From: Nitrosopumilus sp. b1
Lineage (GTDB): Archaea; Thermoproteota; Nitrososphaeria; Nitrososphaerales; Nitrosopumilaceae
Assembly (NCBI RefSeq): GCF_014078545.1
Contig: NZ_MU078723.1
Location: 1 to 64,000 of the forward strand
DNA: 64,000 nucleotides
Direction of reading: 5' to 3'
The notes under the pieces are model-generated. The model worked only from the letters and a program-made list of their open reading frames with translations. It did not search any database and was not told the origin of the DNA. Position 1 is the stretch's first letter, and every line of letters begins with the position of its first letter. This document shows, in pieces, positions 41,813 through 51,096 of the stretch. The position numbers were made by a program, and so were the translations under genes.

Positions 41813-44374
41813 TCAAATCTCGTCTTCTTCGTAGATTTCATCTTCGTCTTCCAAAACCTGCTTTGGTTTTTTAAGAAACATTACAATTATTCCAACTATT
41901 ACCAGTATGCCAGCTATTCCAACATAGATTACCCATTCAGGCAACCCAAGTACTGTCATCTCTTCTTCCACTAAAACTTCTGGTACATCGACTTCAAACT
42001 CAAATGTTTCAGACTCCTCAAGGTATCCTTCGGCAGTTGCAATAATTTGTAATGAAGTAAAGGAATCAAGGTCATTTGCAGTAAAGCGAATCTTTGCAAT
42101 TCCACCATTGTCTGTAGTAATGCTAGTAGGTGTTGCAACACCATTAATACTTGATATCTGAATAATGGCACCATCTACTGGCTCTAAATTCTCATCATCC
42201 ACATAGACATCAAGTGTAACTGGCTGATTCACAGGCAATGGCTCTATTATTCCGCCTGTAGATATCTCAAGTTTTGTTAGAAATGACCTTGTCTCAAAGG
42301 AGGATTCAGATGATATGGCACCCTTTGCATTTGCAGAAATCTTGCTCTCACCAGCTATCCCATTAGTCATTATTGGAAAGATTGCTTGCGATTCTCCTTT
42401 GAGTATCTGAATATTTCTTGGAATGTTTAACAAATCAGATTCTTCTGTGATTAGCTGAATCTTGATATCCTCTAGTGCATGAATAGGATTGTCATTAAAA
42501 TCAGTTATCTGAATGACTCCAGGAAATTCTGATTTTGCATTTGAATCCATTACAGAATATGGCAGGCTAATTCTGATTTTAGCTGAAGGCTCTGTACTGT
42601 ATGTGGAAGAAGTCTCCAAATCAGAATCAGCTGATATTCCTATTGGAATTGCATTAATTGTAAAGGATGACTCTCCTTTGATAAATGAGGTACTGTGTAA
42701 TGTTGCATGACTAAACGTCTTGTTTCGTTTTATCTCAACCATCTCATTCACTGGAGACAACAAGAATCTAGCTTCATCCTCTACTATAGTAGGACGACCC
42801 TTTGAATCTAGTGAGATTACAAAGATATCAAAATTACCGGTCTTATCAAAGAGAATCATGTTGGGACCTGTTGGAGAAAAAATCTTTGTCTTGTCATGTC
42901 GTAGTGTGTTGATTATTTGGGCATCAACTGTACCTGAACCCACCCCCTTCAAGGTAGAAGCTAGGGTAACTATACCATTTTCTTTGCCAGATTTGATTGT
43001 GGCAATGCCATATGACTTTCCAGATTCAATCTTTCCAGATTCTATGATGTGCAGCAGTAGATCGTCACTAGAAATCAGGTTGATCTTTTGCAGACTGCCC
43101 TTTGATTGAAAGTTCTCATTAGATATTACGGGTATGGTGATTGGCTCTTCATCTTCTTCACTTGATTCCTCTGCTGTCTCTTCTGTTTCTTCATCTTCTT
43201 CCTCTTCTACTATAATTTGATACACTGCTATTGTTGTAGAATCGCTTGGAATCTTTTCTAGTGTATAGACAATCATTGTTTTGTTTTCTGCAATTAGTTT
43301 ATTCTCAAAGTTCATTGCATCAGCTGTGGTAAACATGTCAGATGCAATTCCCAATCCCTTTGTACTTGCACCTATTGTGATGTCCTCAGGTGAGCTATTC
43401 AGATTCATCTTGATTTGAAAGTGATGGCTAAACTCACCCTTTTTTATGACCCCAGTTGAAAGAGATTCCTTTATCTTATCATCAATGATTCTTCCAACAT
43501 AATCATAATCAGAAAAAAACTCTAGAGGAATGTCTTCAGTTGCCAAGGTAGGATTTCCATCTGCATCAACTAGACTAACTATTACCTCTACAGTTCTGTC
43601 TACTTCCTTTGGTACAAATTTTGGAAAGATGTCGATATCTAGTGATGCAGGTAATGATGAGGATATTCGAATATTCTTTGCACTGTGAATGTTAAGATCA
43701 TCCTGTGTTGCACGAATGAATGCATTTCCTACATCTCCTTTTGTAAGAATCGTACTCCAAGAATAGTAATTTCCTTTGTTGATAGTTAGCGAGGAATCCC
43801 TTAATGAAATCAAAGAGTCTTCATACTCAAAATCGATTGTAATATCATATGGTGCTTGGATTATCTTCTTTTCATCATCTATGAGATAAACAGAAAACGG
43901 CATCTCAGAGGAAACATGCATCTCATTTGATGGAAGATTGATTACAATATCCAGGGTGTCTGGAAGGATAGGCACCTTTTCACCAACAAAAAACTTCTTT
44001 GATATGGTTTGATCATTAAATGTAGCAGAGATTACAGATGAGCCATCTACACCAAATGTCTCAATAAAAAACGATGCATATCCTTGCTCAGCTTGTATGG
44101 TTACAAGCTCTGGAACTTTAGCAATTCCAGGTTTATCTGATTCTAAAAATATTCTAACATCCTTTGATGGTTTTATCATGGTACCCTTTGAATCAATAAG
44201 ATTGATGTATCCTGCAAGGTGAACGTTTTCCTCTGATATTACTCTGGATGGTGCTAATCTTAGCTCAAGGGATGCATGATCTAAATTTGTTACAAGAATT
44301 TGTGCTTCTGAAAATCCAAATGATGATGTAAACAGTATTGCTGAAAAAAACAGAACTGGAATTTTTTGATTCAT
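41813..44374 (-). CDS. Large membrane-anchored surface protein with Ig-like domains
   Basis: 853 residues. Signal peptide about 1-24, many beta-sandwich (bacterial Ig-like/invasin-type) repeats of the VDADGNPTLATEDIPLEFFS and ITDFNDNPIHALEDIKIQL form, a very acidic linker at about 389-411 (Glu/Asp-rich), and a C-terminal transmembrane helix (WVIYVGIAGILVIVGIIVMF) with an acidic cytoplasmic tail. Likely a cell-surface stalk or adhesin; an S-layer-associated role is possible. 33 nt downstream of a pilin-like gene. Confidence 0.82.
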   Translation of the reverse strand: MNQKIPVLFFSAILFTSSFGFSEAQILVTNLDHASLELRLAPSRVISEENVHLAGYINLIDSKGTMIKPSKDVRIFLESDKPGIAKVPELVTIQAEQGYASFFIETFGVDGSSVISATFNDQTISKKFFVGEKVPILPDTLDIVINLPSNEMHVSSEMPFSVYLIDDEKKIIQAPYDITIDFEYEDSLISLRDSSLTINKGNYYSWSTILTKGDVGNAFIRATQDDLNIHSAKNIRISSSLPASLDIDIFPKFVPKEVDRTVEVIVSLVDADGNPTLATEDIPLEFFSDYDYVGRIIDDKIKESLSTGVIKKGEFSHHFQIKMNLNSSPEDITIGASTKGLGIASDMFTTADAMNFENKLIAENKTMIVYTLEKIPSDSTTIAVYQIIVEEEEDEETEETAEESSEEDEEPITIPVISNENFQSKGSLQKINLISSDDLLLHIIESGKIESGKSYGIATIKSGKENGIVTLASTLKGVGSGTVDAQIINTLRHDKTKIFSPTGPNMILFDKTGNFDIFVISLDSKGRPTIVEDEARFLLSPVNEMVEIKRNKTFSHATLHSTSFIKGESSFTINAIPIGISADSDLETSSTYSTEPSAKIRISLPYSVMDSNAKSEFPGVIQITDFNDNPIHALEDIKIQLITEESDLLNIPRNIQILKGESQAIFPIMTNGIAGESKISANAKGAISSESSFETRSFLTKLEISTGGIIEPLPVNQPVTLDVYVDDENLEPVDGAIIQISSINGVATPTSITTDNGGIAKIRFTANDLDSFTSLQIIATAEGYLEESETFEFEVDVPEVLVEEEMTVLGLPEWVIYVGIAGILVIVGIIVMFLKKPKQVLEDEDEIYEEDEI

Positions 44375-44407
44375 GCTTTTCCCCTCATAAAAAGAAAAAA
44401 AGGTGGA

Positions 44408-45028
44408 TTAACCACTTTGTTGACCAACTTGGACAGTGCCGACGAACTGATTTCCGTTAGTTGTTTGGATGTTAAACTGTGCAGAGCGTCCAGATCTTAG
44501 GTCCTGTGGAAGGTCCATCAGTATGGTTGCAGTTTGGCCTGGGGCAATTTCTGCAGCGCCTTCTTGTAATACTGCATCTGGTGTGTTTAACAAGACAGTG
44601 TAGTTTCCTTGTGGGATGTTTGCAGAGTTGTATAATCCCATACCGCCTGTTGCTTGGATGTAATCATACTCGTAACCTGCAAATCTTAGAGTACCGATAA
44701 CTACTGGCTGTACACTGTCATTTGTGACATATACTGCAACTCTTTCATCTGCTTGTACGTTTGGATTACCATCACCTGCAGAACCTGCTAACATTGGATT
44801 TCCGTTATGTGCTTGTAATTCAGACACGGCTCTTGCGTCATAACCAAGAATCTTTACTGCTTCAATAGTTGGAGTACCACTGATTTGTGATGAACTAAAG
44901 AATCCTTGTGAGAATACAAAGATGATAGTTCCTCCAACTACTGCTATTGCAACCATTAGAAGTGTTGCAATTACTGGTGCAACTGCTCTTCGGTTGGTCA
45001 AATGTTCTTTTGGTGTTAGGTTTGTCAT
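44408..45028 (-). CDS. Archaeal type IV pilin (DUF1628-like)
   Basis: 206 residues. Class III signal peptide with basic leader TNRRA and hydrophobic helix VAPVIATLLMVAIAVVGGTI, typical of archaeal pilins, then a beta-rich domain with no cysteines and a Gln/Gly-rich end. Probable first gene of a surface operon with 41813 and 40470. Divergent from the PEF-anchored protein. The region between carries a perfect inverted repeat (45071-45085). Confidence 0.88.
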   Translation of the reverse strand: MTNLTPKEHLTNRRAVAPVIATLLMVAIAVVGGTIIFVFSQGFFSSSQISGTPTIEAVKILGYDARAVSELQAHNGNPMLAGSAGDGNPNVQADERVAVYVTNDSVQPVVIGTLRFAGYEYDYIQATGGMGLYNSANIPQGNYTVLLNTPDAVLQEGAAEIAPGQTATILMDLPQDLRSGRSAQFNIQTTNGNQFVGTVQVGQQSG

Positions 45029-45070
45029 TATTACACATCTATATCATCATACTTTTGTTAAGGCAAATGC

Positions 45071-45085
45071 TGTGCAAAATGCACA
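45071..45085. promoter_or_regulatory. Inverted repeat in the pilin/45149 divergent promoter
   Basis: TGTGCA-AAA-TGCACA has perfect 6-bp arms. It stands about 45 bp upstream of the pilin start and about 65 bp upstream of the divergent gene, suited to control both. Confidence 0.4.
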
Positions 45086-45148
45086 ACAGTTGAACACACT
45101 AAACAGTACTAAACAATATTCTAATACTGATATGCTCTAGAAATTCCA

Positions 45149-45622
45149 ATGAGAAATTATACGCTAACCTTAATTGGGATTATTTTTCTGGGATGCATTA
45201 ATTCAGCATATGCAGAAACTGGGACATATCAGTATTCTATAGATGAGCATACTTTTGATTTAGAGTATCATTTTTCTGGTAATGTTTTAGCAATGCAAAT
45301 TGATCAAGAATTACGTTCTTTTCTAATAGGAATTGAAGATACAATTGGAGGTCAATTCGTAATTAGTATTCCAAATGAGATGATTTCCGCCCAGAATGGA
45401 GATTTCGTGGTTCTGGTAGATGGTATTGATGTAGAATATGGCCTGGAATCATCTGAAGATATCAATACGTTTGCCATTCCTTTGTTCAGTGGTGCCCAGG
45501 AGATTGAGATTATTGGAACAAATGTAATTCCGGAATTTCCTATAGGAGCTTTGGCAATTTTGATAGTAACAACGACATCAATTATTGTATTAACAAAGAA
45601 AAGCCAGTTGTTTAGGTTGTAA
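45149..45622 (+). CDS. Exported protein with PEF-type C-terminal sorting signal
   Basis: 157 residues. Signal peptide 1-22, short beta domain, and a C-terminal VIPEFPIGALAILIVTTTSI followed by basic residues. This tripartite end (Pro-Glu-Phe motif, hydrophobic helix, basic tail) resembles the PEF/PEFG-CTERM archaeosortase signals of ammonia-oxidizing archaea. Overlaps the convergent purP by 11 nt. Confidence 0.8.
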   Translation: MRNYTLTLIGIIFLGCINSAYAETGTYQYSIDEHTFDLEYHFSGNVLAMQIDQELRSFLIGIEDTIGGQFVISIPNEMISAQNGDFVVLVDGIDVEYGLESSEDINTFAIPLFSGAQEIEIIGTNVIPEFPIGALAILIVTTTSIIVLTKKSQLFRL

Positions 45623-46637
45623 CCTTATCAAGCTGATTTGATTTATCTGCATTTTTTATCTCGCGTGCAATTCGTTTCCCCATACTCATTGGTTCATTAA
45701 ATAAGAGACCATAGTATGGTGAGCCTTCCATGTAGATGTTGGTTCCAGCTACAATTCTGGCTGAAAACTCAAATGATGTGAATTTTGCATTCTCATCGTA
45801 TACGCCTTCAATACAGAAAGGACCGTTCATTCCTGGTTTTACCAGTCGCCGTGATGCTTCAACGAATCGCTCACCCATATCATATGCTTCTTGTAGTAAT
45901 GATTCACGTAAAACAATTGGAGTATTCCCTATGACATTAAATGATGGAACCTTCTCGTGTTTGATCTGAACAGAGGATGGAATTCTTGCTAGACTTTCAA
46001 TGTCAGACTCATGTCTTTGATCAGAGCCAAAGAATTCAATGTCTTCATTTAACGGAGAGTAAAAGAATTGCAGATACGCCAAAACTCCAGGGGAATACTC
46101 CTGGATGTAGAGTTGCTCATCTTTTGATAATATTCCTTGCTTGATTAGTGAGTCCCTCTTTGCATCATAATCTTCTTTGTTTGTTGCCAAAAAGTATCCT
46201 TTACCACCAGCAGCACCTTGTCTCTTTACTATTACAAGCCCATTGATATCTTCAGGTGTTGGAATTGTTCTTGGCAGGTTAAGATTGGACTCCTTCATGA
46301 GCTGCTCTTTTTTGTTTCTGTCTGATTCCCATCGCAGAATCCACTTGTTGCCAAATATTGGAATCTTTATTGATTCGATTTCTTCTGAGCTCATCTGAGC
46401 AATCAGGGTACCATGAGGAATCAGTACAGAGTTATTCTTTTCTAAAATGTCAAGGCATTTCTTTTCTAAAATTTCAGGAAAGGAATCAACCAGAATTAAC
46501 TCATCAATAAAGTTGAATCTACGATATAGTTTCTCTCTTTTTTTCTCACAGACCAAAAGTGTTTTGAATCCTTCATCTTTTGCACCCTTTAAAACCTGAA
46601 GAGAGCAGTGAGATCCAAGTGTTGCTATCGATGTCAA
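45612..46637 (-). CDS. purP: FAICAR synthetase PurP (formate-dependent)
   Basis: 341 residues. ATP-grasp enzyme of archaeal purine synthesis: N-terminal IATLGSHCSLQVLKGAKDEG, VKRQGAAGGKGYFLATN as the ATP-binding loop, and GPFCIEGVYDENAKFTSFEF. It formylates AICAR with formate and ATP, replacing PurH transformylase. Typical of archaea. Confidence 0.93.
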   Translation of the reverse strand: MTSIATLGSHCSLQVLKGAKDEGFKTLLVCEKKREKLYRRFNFIDELILVDSFPEILEKKCLDILEKNNSVLIPHGTLIAQMSSEEIESIKIPIFGNKWILRWESDRNKKEQLMKESNLNLPRTIPTPEDINGLVIVKRQGAAGGKGYFLATNKEDYDAKRDSLIKQGILSKDEQLYIQEYSPGVLAYLQFFYSPLNEDIEFFGSDQRHESDIESLARIPSSVQIKHEKVPSFNVIGNTPIVLRESLLQEAYDMGERFVEASRRLVKPGMNGPFCIEGVYDENAKFTSFEFSARIVAGTNIYMEGSPYYGLLFNEPMSMGKRIAREIKNADKSNQLDKVTT

Positions 46638-46666
46638 GGCGATACTAGATAGAAAAAACCTTGACT

Positions 46667-46876
46667 TTATGAATTATGTGCGCTCGAGACATAATTAAAG
46701 ACGGTATCAACTAACTCCATCGATATCTCCGGTTTGATGTCCGCAGGAATTGCCTTTAGGATAAAATCAATCATGCTAGTATTTTGTGGAATTTTTCCTC
46801 TTTCCTGGTATAGGGAATAGACAGACACTGCATTTGATATCAGAGCAATGGCCTTTTCTTTTTGTGTTAAATCCAT
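46667..46876 (-). CDS. Short helical hypothetical protein
   Basis: 69 residues: MDLTQKEKAIALISNAVSVY, then SMIDFILKAIPADIKPEISM. All-helical and acidic with no cysteines. It sits 29 nt upstream of purP on the same strand. Unknown function. Confidence 0.6.
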   Translation of the reverse strand: MDLTQKEKAIALISNAVSVYSLYQERGKIPQNTSMIDFILKAIPADIKPEISMELVDTVFNYVSSAHNS

Positions 46877-46982
46877 GCAAATTTAGGTATAAATCTTCTA
46901 AATTAATGTACAAATTTTGTAATTTTGTTTGTGGTGGGTGGACATACTTAGCCTTTTGATGGATTTTCATTAATTTTTTGCT

Positions 46983-48419
46983 GTGTCTGGACAGCATAGG
47001 TGCAAGCATTGTGATCTGGTATTTGATTCAAAGAAATCTCAAAATGCCCATGTAATATTTGCACACAAAACAACATCTCCTACAATAAAGAAGGTCTTAA
47101 TTTTAGGTGGGGGTTTTGGAGGAGTTGGAGTTCTCAAGGAGATTCAAAAGAGAGTATCAGATAAAGAGGTAAGCATTACAATTGTAAATGAAGAAAATTA
47201 TTTCCTGTTTACTCCGATGCTACCTGAGATGGCAGCAGGGGTGATTCATCCAAGTAACATTGCAATTCCAATTAGAAAATTTTGTAAACAAGCTAAATTT
47301 TACCAGGCAGTAGTTTCCGATATTAATCTAAATGAAAGATTAGTCACAATTACAAGAACTTTTGATGGAAAGGTTCATGCATTAGAATACGATTATCTTG
47401 TGCTTTCATTAGGAAGTCAAAATAACTTTTTTGGAAATAAAAACATGGAGGATAACTCCTTTACAATCAAATCAATTGAGGATGGAATTGCATTAAAGAA
47501 TCATGCAATAACTATGATGGAAAATGCAGCGCAGACAGGAGATGAAGATTTACAGAAAAGATTGTTAACATTTGCAGTAGTTGGTGGAGGTTTTGCAGGA
47601 GTTGAAACAATAGGGGAGTTGAATCATTTTATCAGACAATCAGTAAAGCATGCATATCCAACAATTGATTCAAAAAATATTACTCCGATATTAATTTCAG
47701 CAAGAGGAGGAATTTTACCAGAAGTTGGTGAAAAACTGGGAAATGTTGCAATGAAGTATCTTCAAAAAGTAGGTGTAAACATTGTCACAAATACAAAAGC
47801 AGTTGGTGCATCCGAAGCTGAGATAAAATTAGATAATGGAGGAAGCATCCCATGTTCTACAATTATTTGGGCAGGAGGAGTTGCAATAGATCCTGTAATA
47901 TCATCAATTAATTGCGAACATGAAAACGGTGGAAGAATCAAGGTAAACAAGTTTTTGCAAAATCCTTGCAATCCCAATGTATTTGCACTAGGGGACTGTG
48001 CCGCAATTAAAGATGAAAAGAATGGCAAGTACTATCCGCCAACTGCTCAGCATGCAATTCGTGAGAGCAAGGTTGTTGCCAAAAACATCCTAGAATCACT
48101 CAAAGGAGGCACGAAATTCCAAGAATTCTCATACAAAAGCAAGGGAATGATGGCCACCATAGGAAATAGGGTGGGCGTAGTCTCAATATTTGGTAAAAAT
48201 CTGAGTGGAGTTACTGCTTGGGCAATATGGCGTGCATATTATTTGGCAAATCTTCCAACGCTAGAGAAGAAGATCAAGGTTGCAACAGATTGGACTATTG
48301 ATCTACTCTTTGAGCGAGATCTAACACTTGTAGGAAAAATAAAGAAAAAAGAGTTACAACAGTTTCATCTTGGTGCAGAGATGCCATCATTGAAGGAACA
48401 ACTTTTTGCAGACCTGTAA
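46983..48419 (+). CDS. Type II NADH dehydrogenase with N-terminal C2H2 finger
   Basis: 478 residues from a GTG start. Residues 7-28 are a classical C2H2 zinc finger (C7, C10, H23, H28 in RCKHCDLVFD...NAHVIFAH). Residues about 35-440 form an FAD/NADH pyridine nucleotide-disulphide oxidoreductase of the NDH-2 type: FAD loop VLILGGGFGGVGVLKEI, NAD loop TFAVVGGGFAGVE, FAD-closing VFALGDCAAI and PPTAQHAIRE. It would pass electrons from NAD(P)H to quinone without proton pumping. The finger is in frame with no stop, so it is a true fusion unless the start is later. No good start occurs between the finger and the FAD domain. Confidence 0.88.
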   Translation: MSGQHRCKHCDLVFDSKKSQNAHVIFAHKTTSPTIKKVLILGGGFGGVGVLKEIQKRVSDKEVSITIVNEENYFLFTPMLPEMAAGVIHPSNIAIPIRKFCKQAKFYQAVVSDINLNERLVTITRTFDGKVHALEYDYLVLSLGSQNNFFGNKNMEDNSFTIKSIEDGIALKNHAITMMENAAQTGDEDLQKRLLTFAVVGGGFAGVETIGELNHFIRQSVKHAYPTIDSKNITPILISARGGILPEVGEKLGNVAMKYLQKVGVNIVTNTKAVGASEAEIKLDNGGSIPCSTIIWAGGVAIDPVISSINCEHENGGRIKVNKFLQNPCNPNVFALGDCAAIKDEKNGKYYPPTAQHAIRESKVVAKNILESLKGGTKFQEFSYKSKGMMATIGNRVGVVSIFGKNLSGVTAWAIWRAYYLANLPTLEKKIKVATDWTIDLLFERDLTLVGKIKKKELQQFHLGAEMPSLKEQLFADL

Positions 48420-48467
48420 TTGTACTTGCATATCAGACAAAAATTTCTAAAAATTCAAACTCCACTG

Positions 48468-48497
48468 ATGATTGATACGTAATCATTTTAATAAAAT
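48468..48497 (+). promoter_or_regulatory. Promoter element of the second TrmB-like gene
   Basis: Inverted repeat ATGATT-N7-AATCAT (48468-48486) contains GATTGATACGT (48470-48480), shared with the phnD promoter, and abuts an AT-rich TATA-like TTTAATAAAAT (48487-48497). The ATG is 56 nt further on, giving a leader of about 30 nt. Candidate autoregulatory site. Confidence 0.35.
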
Positions 48498-48552
48498 TTT
48501 GAATAATTAAACCACGAAAAAAATAGTTGAGCTAAACAAAGGTCTGGAAAAA

Positions 48553-49446
48553 ATGAATCAAAAAAATATAGAAAATAATCTTGAAATCTCAGATCAGTTT
48601 TTTTCAGAATCAGAAAACAAAATGTATTCCTCAATAAATAAAATTGAGGAATTGGGAATCAAATTATCATCTTTACTAGAACTAGATGAAATAGATGCCC
48701 ATGTTTATCTAAACTTGCTAAGACTAGGTCCTGTAACTGCTAGTTCTTTAGCTAAAGAATTACACATGGATAGAACCAAAGCATACCGAACTATTGACAA
48801 GTTATTGCATCTTCAAATTGTTTCAACTACTCTATCAAAACCAAAATTATGTGTAGCAAACAAACCAGAAGATGTTCTAAATAACATTCTACAACAAAAA
48901 GAGAACCAGGTTAATAGAATAAAGAACTCACAACAACAAATTATAGAATCAATCCAAACTACGATACCAACTAATTTCAAAACAACTATCCCAACATTTC
49001 ATGTAACCCAAGGAACTGGTAAGATCTATTCAGAGATTGAAAAATTAATTGAGGAATCTGAAGACATCATATACCTTGTCACCACGCTAAAAGACATCTC
49101 AAAGATGTATCATACTGATATTCCTGAAAAGATAAAGATATGTGAGAAAAACGGAGGCCAAGTAAGATTAATCACTGAAATGTTAAACTATTCAGAGGTC
49201 CAATTCATCAGAAGATTTGGAGCCACATCGACTAGAAGGGGGATTTTACGCACAAGGGGCAGAATGGTCGTAGAAAAGAATCGAAACATGATACTCTCAG
49301 ATGCCCTATCTGATCATTCCAATTCAGAATCAGATTTTGCCATTTGTACTAATTCAGTAGAGATGTCAGGCAATATCTTCACACTGTGTAGCCTATTATG
49401 GGAAAATTCTAAACCACTGAATCTGCCCCAAGTTCAGGTAAATTAG
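48553..49446 (+). CDS. TrmB-like transcriptional regulator (paralogue 2)
   Basis: 297 residues. Winged helix YLNLLRLGPVTASSLAKELH, RTKAYRTIDKLLHLQIVSTT, then the sensor part with YLVTTLKDISKMYHTDIPEK. Strongly similar to 27695-28591 throughout, differing most in the N-terminal 35 residues. Upstream of the aspS-gatCAB group but with its own promoter. Effector unknown. Confidence 0.9.
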   Translation: MNQKNIENNLEISDQFFSESENKMYSSINKIEELGIKLSSLLELDEIDAHVYLNLLRLGPVTASSLAKELHMDRTKAYRTIDKLLHLQIVSTTLSKPKLCVANKPEDVLNNILQQKENQVNRIKNSQQQIIESIQTTIPTNFKTTIPTFHVTQGTGKIYSEIEKLIEESEDIIYLVTTLKDISKMYHTDIPEKIKICEKNGGQVRLITEMLNYSEVQFIRRFGATSTRRGILRTRGRMVVEKNRNMILSDALSDHSNSESDFAICTNSVEMSGNIFTLCSLLWENSKPLNLPQVQVN

Positions 49447-49512
49447 ATCAGTTTCTCAACTAATCTTTAAAAGAAAACTAAATACACCAAAAAAAGAGGC
49501 ATTTAGTAAATC

Positions 49513-50820
49513 ATGATCGATACAGAGTTAGGAAATTTACGTAGAACGCATTATGCTGCTGATTTAGATCCATCAATTAGCACACAAGTTACCTTGATGG
49601 GATGGGTTCTAACCATACGAGGCCATGGAAACATTTCCTTTTTGACGTTACGCGATAAAACAGGAGATATTCAAGTTGTTGCAAAGAAAGGAGATTGTCC
49701 TGATGATGTTCGTGATAAGATTTCTTCACTAAAGGCTCATTCTTCAATTGCAATTACTGGAAAGATTAAACCATCAGATAAGGCTCCAAAGGGTTTAGAG
49801 ATTACCCCAACTGAGCTCCGAGTATTTTCAGAAGTAGAGTTGATTCCACCATTTGAACCATTAGCAAAAACAGTAAAAAACATCGATACAAGATTGGAGG
49901 TACGACCAATTGATCTTAGAAGAAAAGTTTTGCTTGATATCTTTCATGCAAGAAGTGCTGTCTTAAAATCAATCCGAGATTATTTTTATTCACAAAATTT
50001 TTCAGAGATAAATACACCAAAGATGATTGCAACTGCAACTGAAGGCGGTGCCGCACTCTTTGCAATATTTTACTATAACAAAGAAGCATTTCTTGCACAG
50101 AGCCCACAATTGTACAAAGAACAACTCACAATGAGTCTTGAGAAAGTTTTTGAGATTGCACCAATATTTAGAGCAGAGCCTTCAAGAACTAATCGACATC
50201 TTGCTGAAGCAATCTCAATTGATTTGGAAGAAGCATTTGTTGATTACAATGATGTGATGAATCGAATAGAAGACATCATCAAGGCATCAGTAAAAGCTGT
50301 AAAAGAATTTGCCAGTTCTAATGAAGAGGTAGAGTTTACAATACCTGAAATTCCAGACTCTATTCCTCGATATACCTATGATGAGCTAGTCGAAAAGATG
50401 CAAAAAGCAGGCGCAAAGACAGAGTGGGGAGATGATTTGTACCCTTCAAATCTAAAAAAGATAGGACTATCTGGTTTTTACTTTATAAAAGATTGGCCGA
50501 TGGCTCCAAAACCATTCTATGTAAAAGCAAGTAAAGAGAATCCAAAGATTTCTGAATCATTTGATTTGATGTTTGGTGATTTGGAGTTATCCTCAGGCAG
50601 TACTAGAATTGAAAAGCGCCATGAGTTAGTTGAGCGAATGAAGAATAAGGGAATGAAGGCAGAAGCATTTGAGTATCATCTTAAAGCATTTGATTACGGC
50701 GTGCCACCACATGCAGGTTGTGGCATAGGATTAGAGAGACTGATGATGGCATTAACTGGTACTGAGAACATTCGTGATGTAACATTTTATCCAAGAGACG
50801 TGGATAGGCTAACTCCATAG
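49513..50820 (+). CDS. aspS: Aspartyl-tRNA synthetase (archaeal type)
   Basis: 435 residues, the short archaeal form. N-terminal OB-fold anticodon domain (VTLMGWVLTIRGHGNISFLT), class II motif 2 EIAPIFRAEPSRTNRHLAE and motif 3 GCGIGLERLMMALTG. No AsnRS or GlnRS gene is seen in the window. Its co-location with gatCAB suggests a non-discriminating enzyme that also charges tRNA-Asn with Asp. Confidence 0.95.
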   Translation: MIDTELGNLRRTHYAADLDPSISTQVTLMGWVLTIRGHGNISFLTLRDKTGDIQVVAKKGDCPDDVRDKISSLKAHSSIAITGKIKPSDKAPKGLEITPTELRVFSEVELIPPFEPLAKTVKNIDTRLEVRPIDLRRKVLLDIFHARSAVLKSIRDYFYSQNFSEINTPKMIATATEGGAALFAIFYYNKEAFLAQSPQLYKEQLTMSLEKVFEIAPIFRAEPSRTNRHLAEAISIDLEEAFVDYNDVMNRIEDIIKASVKAVKEFASSNEEVEFTIPEIPDSIPRYTYDELVEKMQKAGAKTEWGDDLYPSNLKKIGLSGFYFIKDWPMAPKPFYVKASKENPKISESFDLMFGDLELSSGSTRIEKRHELVERMKNKGMKAEAFEYHLKAFDYGVPPHAGCGIGLERLMMALTGTENIRDVTFYPRDVDRLTP

Positions 50821-50829
50821 GTGATTTGA

Positions 50830-51096
50830 TTGGTTACTGCAGAAGAGATTGAAAGAGTTGCAAAACTGATGAGAATAGAGATGGATGATCATTCAGAGTA
50901 TATTGAGCGAGTAAAAAAGATGCTTGGCTATTTTGATTTATTAGACAAAGCAGACGTGAAATCTGAAGAGATTAATTTTACAATAATGCCAATTGAGAAT
51001 TTACGTAAGGACGAATTTATTCCGTATGATGAAAAATTAATTGAGAAATTAAAAAATTACAAAGGAACCCATGTTCGAGCCCCAAAGATGGTTTAA
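50830..51096 (+). CDS. gatC: Asp-tRNA(Asn)/Glu-tRNA(Gln) amidotransferase subunit C
   Basis: 88 residues from TTG 50830. Helical start VTAEEIERVAKLMRIEMDDH, and ETLRV-type end replaced by IENLRKDEFIPYDEKL. Small stabiliser of GatA/GatB. Its stop TAA is followed directly by the gatA TTG start. Confidence 0.92.
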   Translation: MVTAEEIERVAKLMRIEMDDHSEYIERVKKMLGYFDLLDKADVKSEEINFTIMPIENLRKDEFIPYDEKLIEKLKNYKGTHVRAPKMV

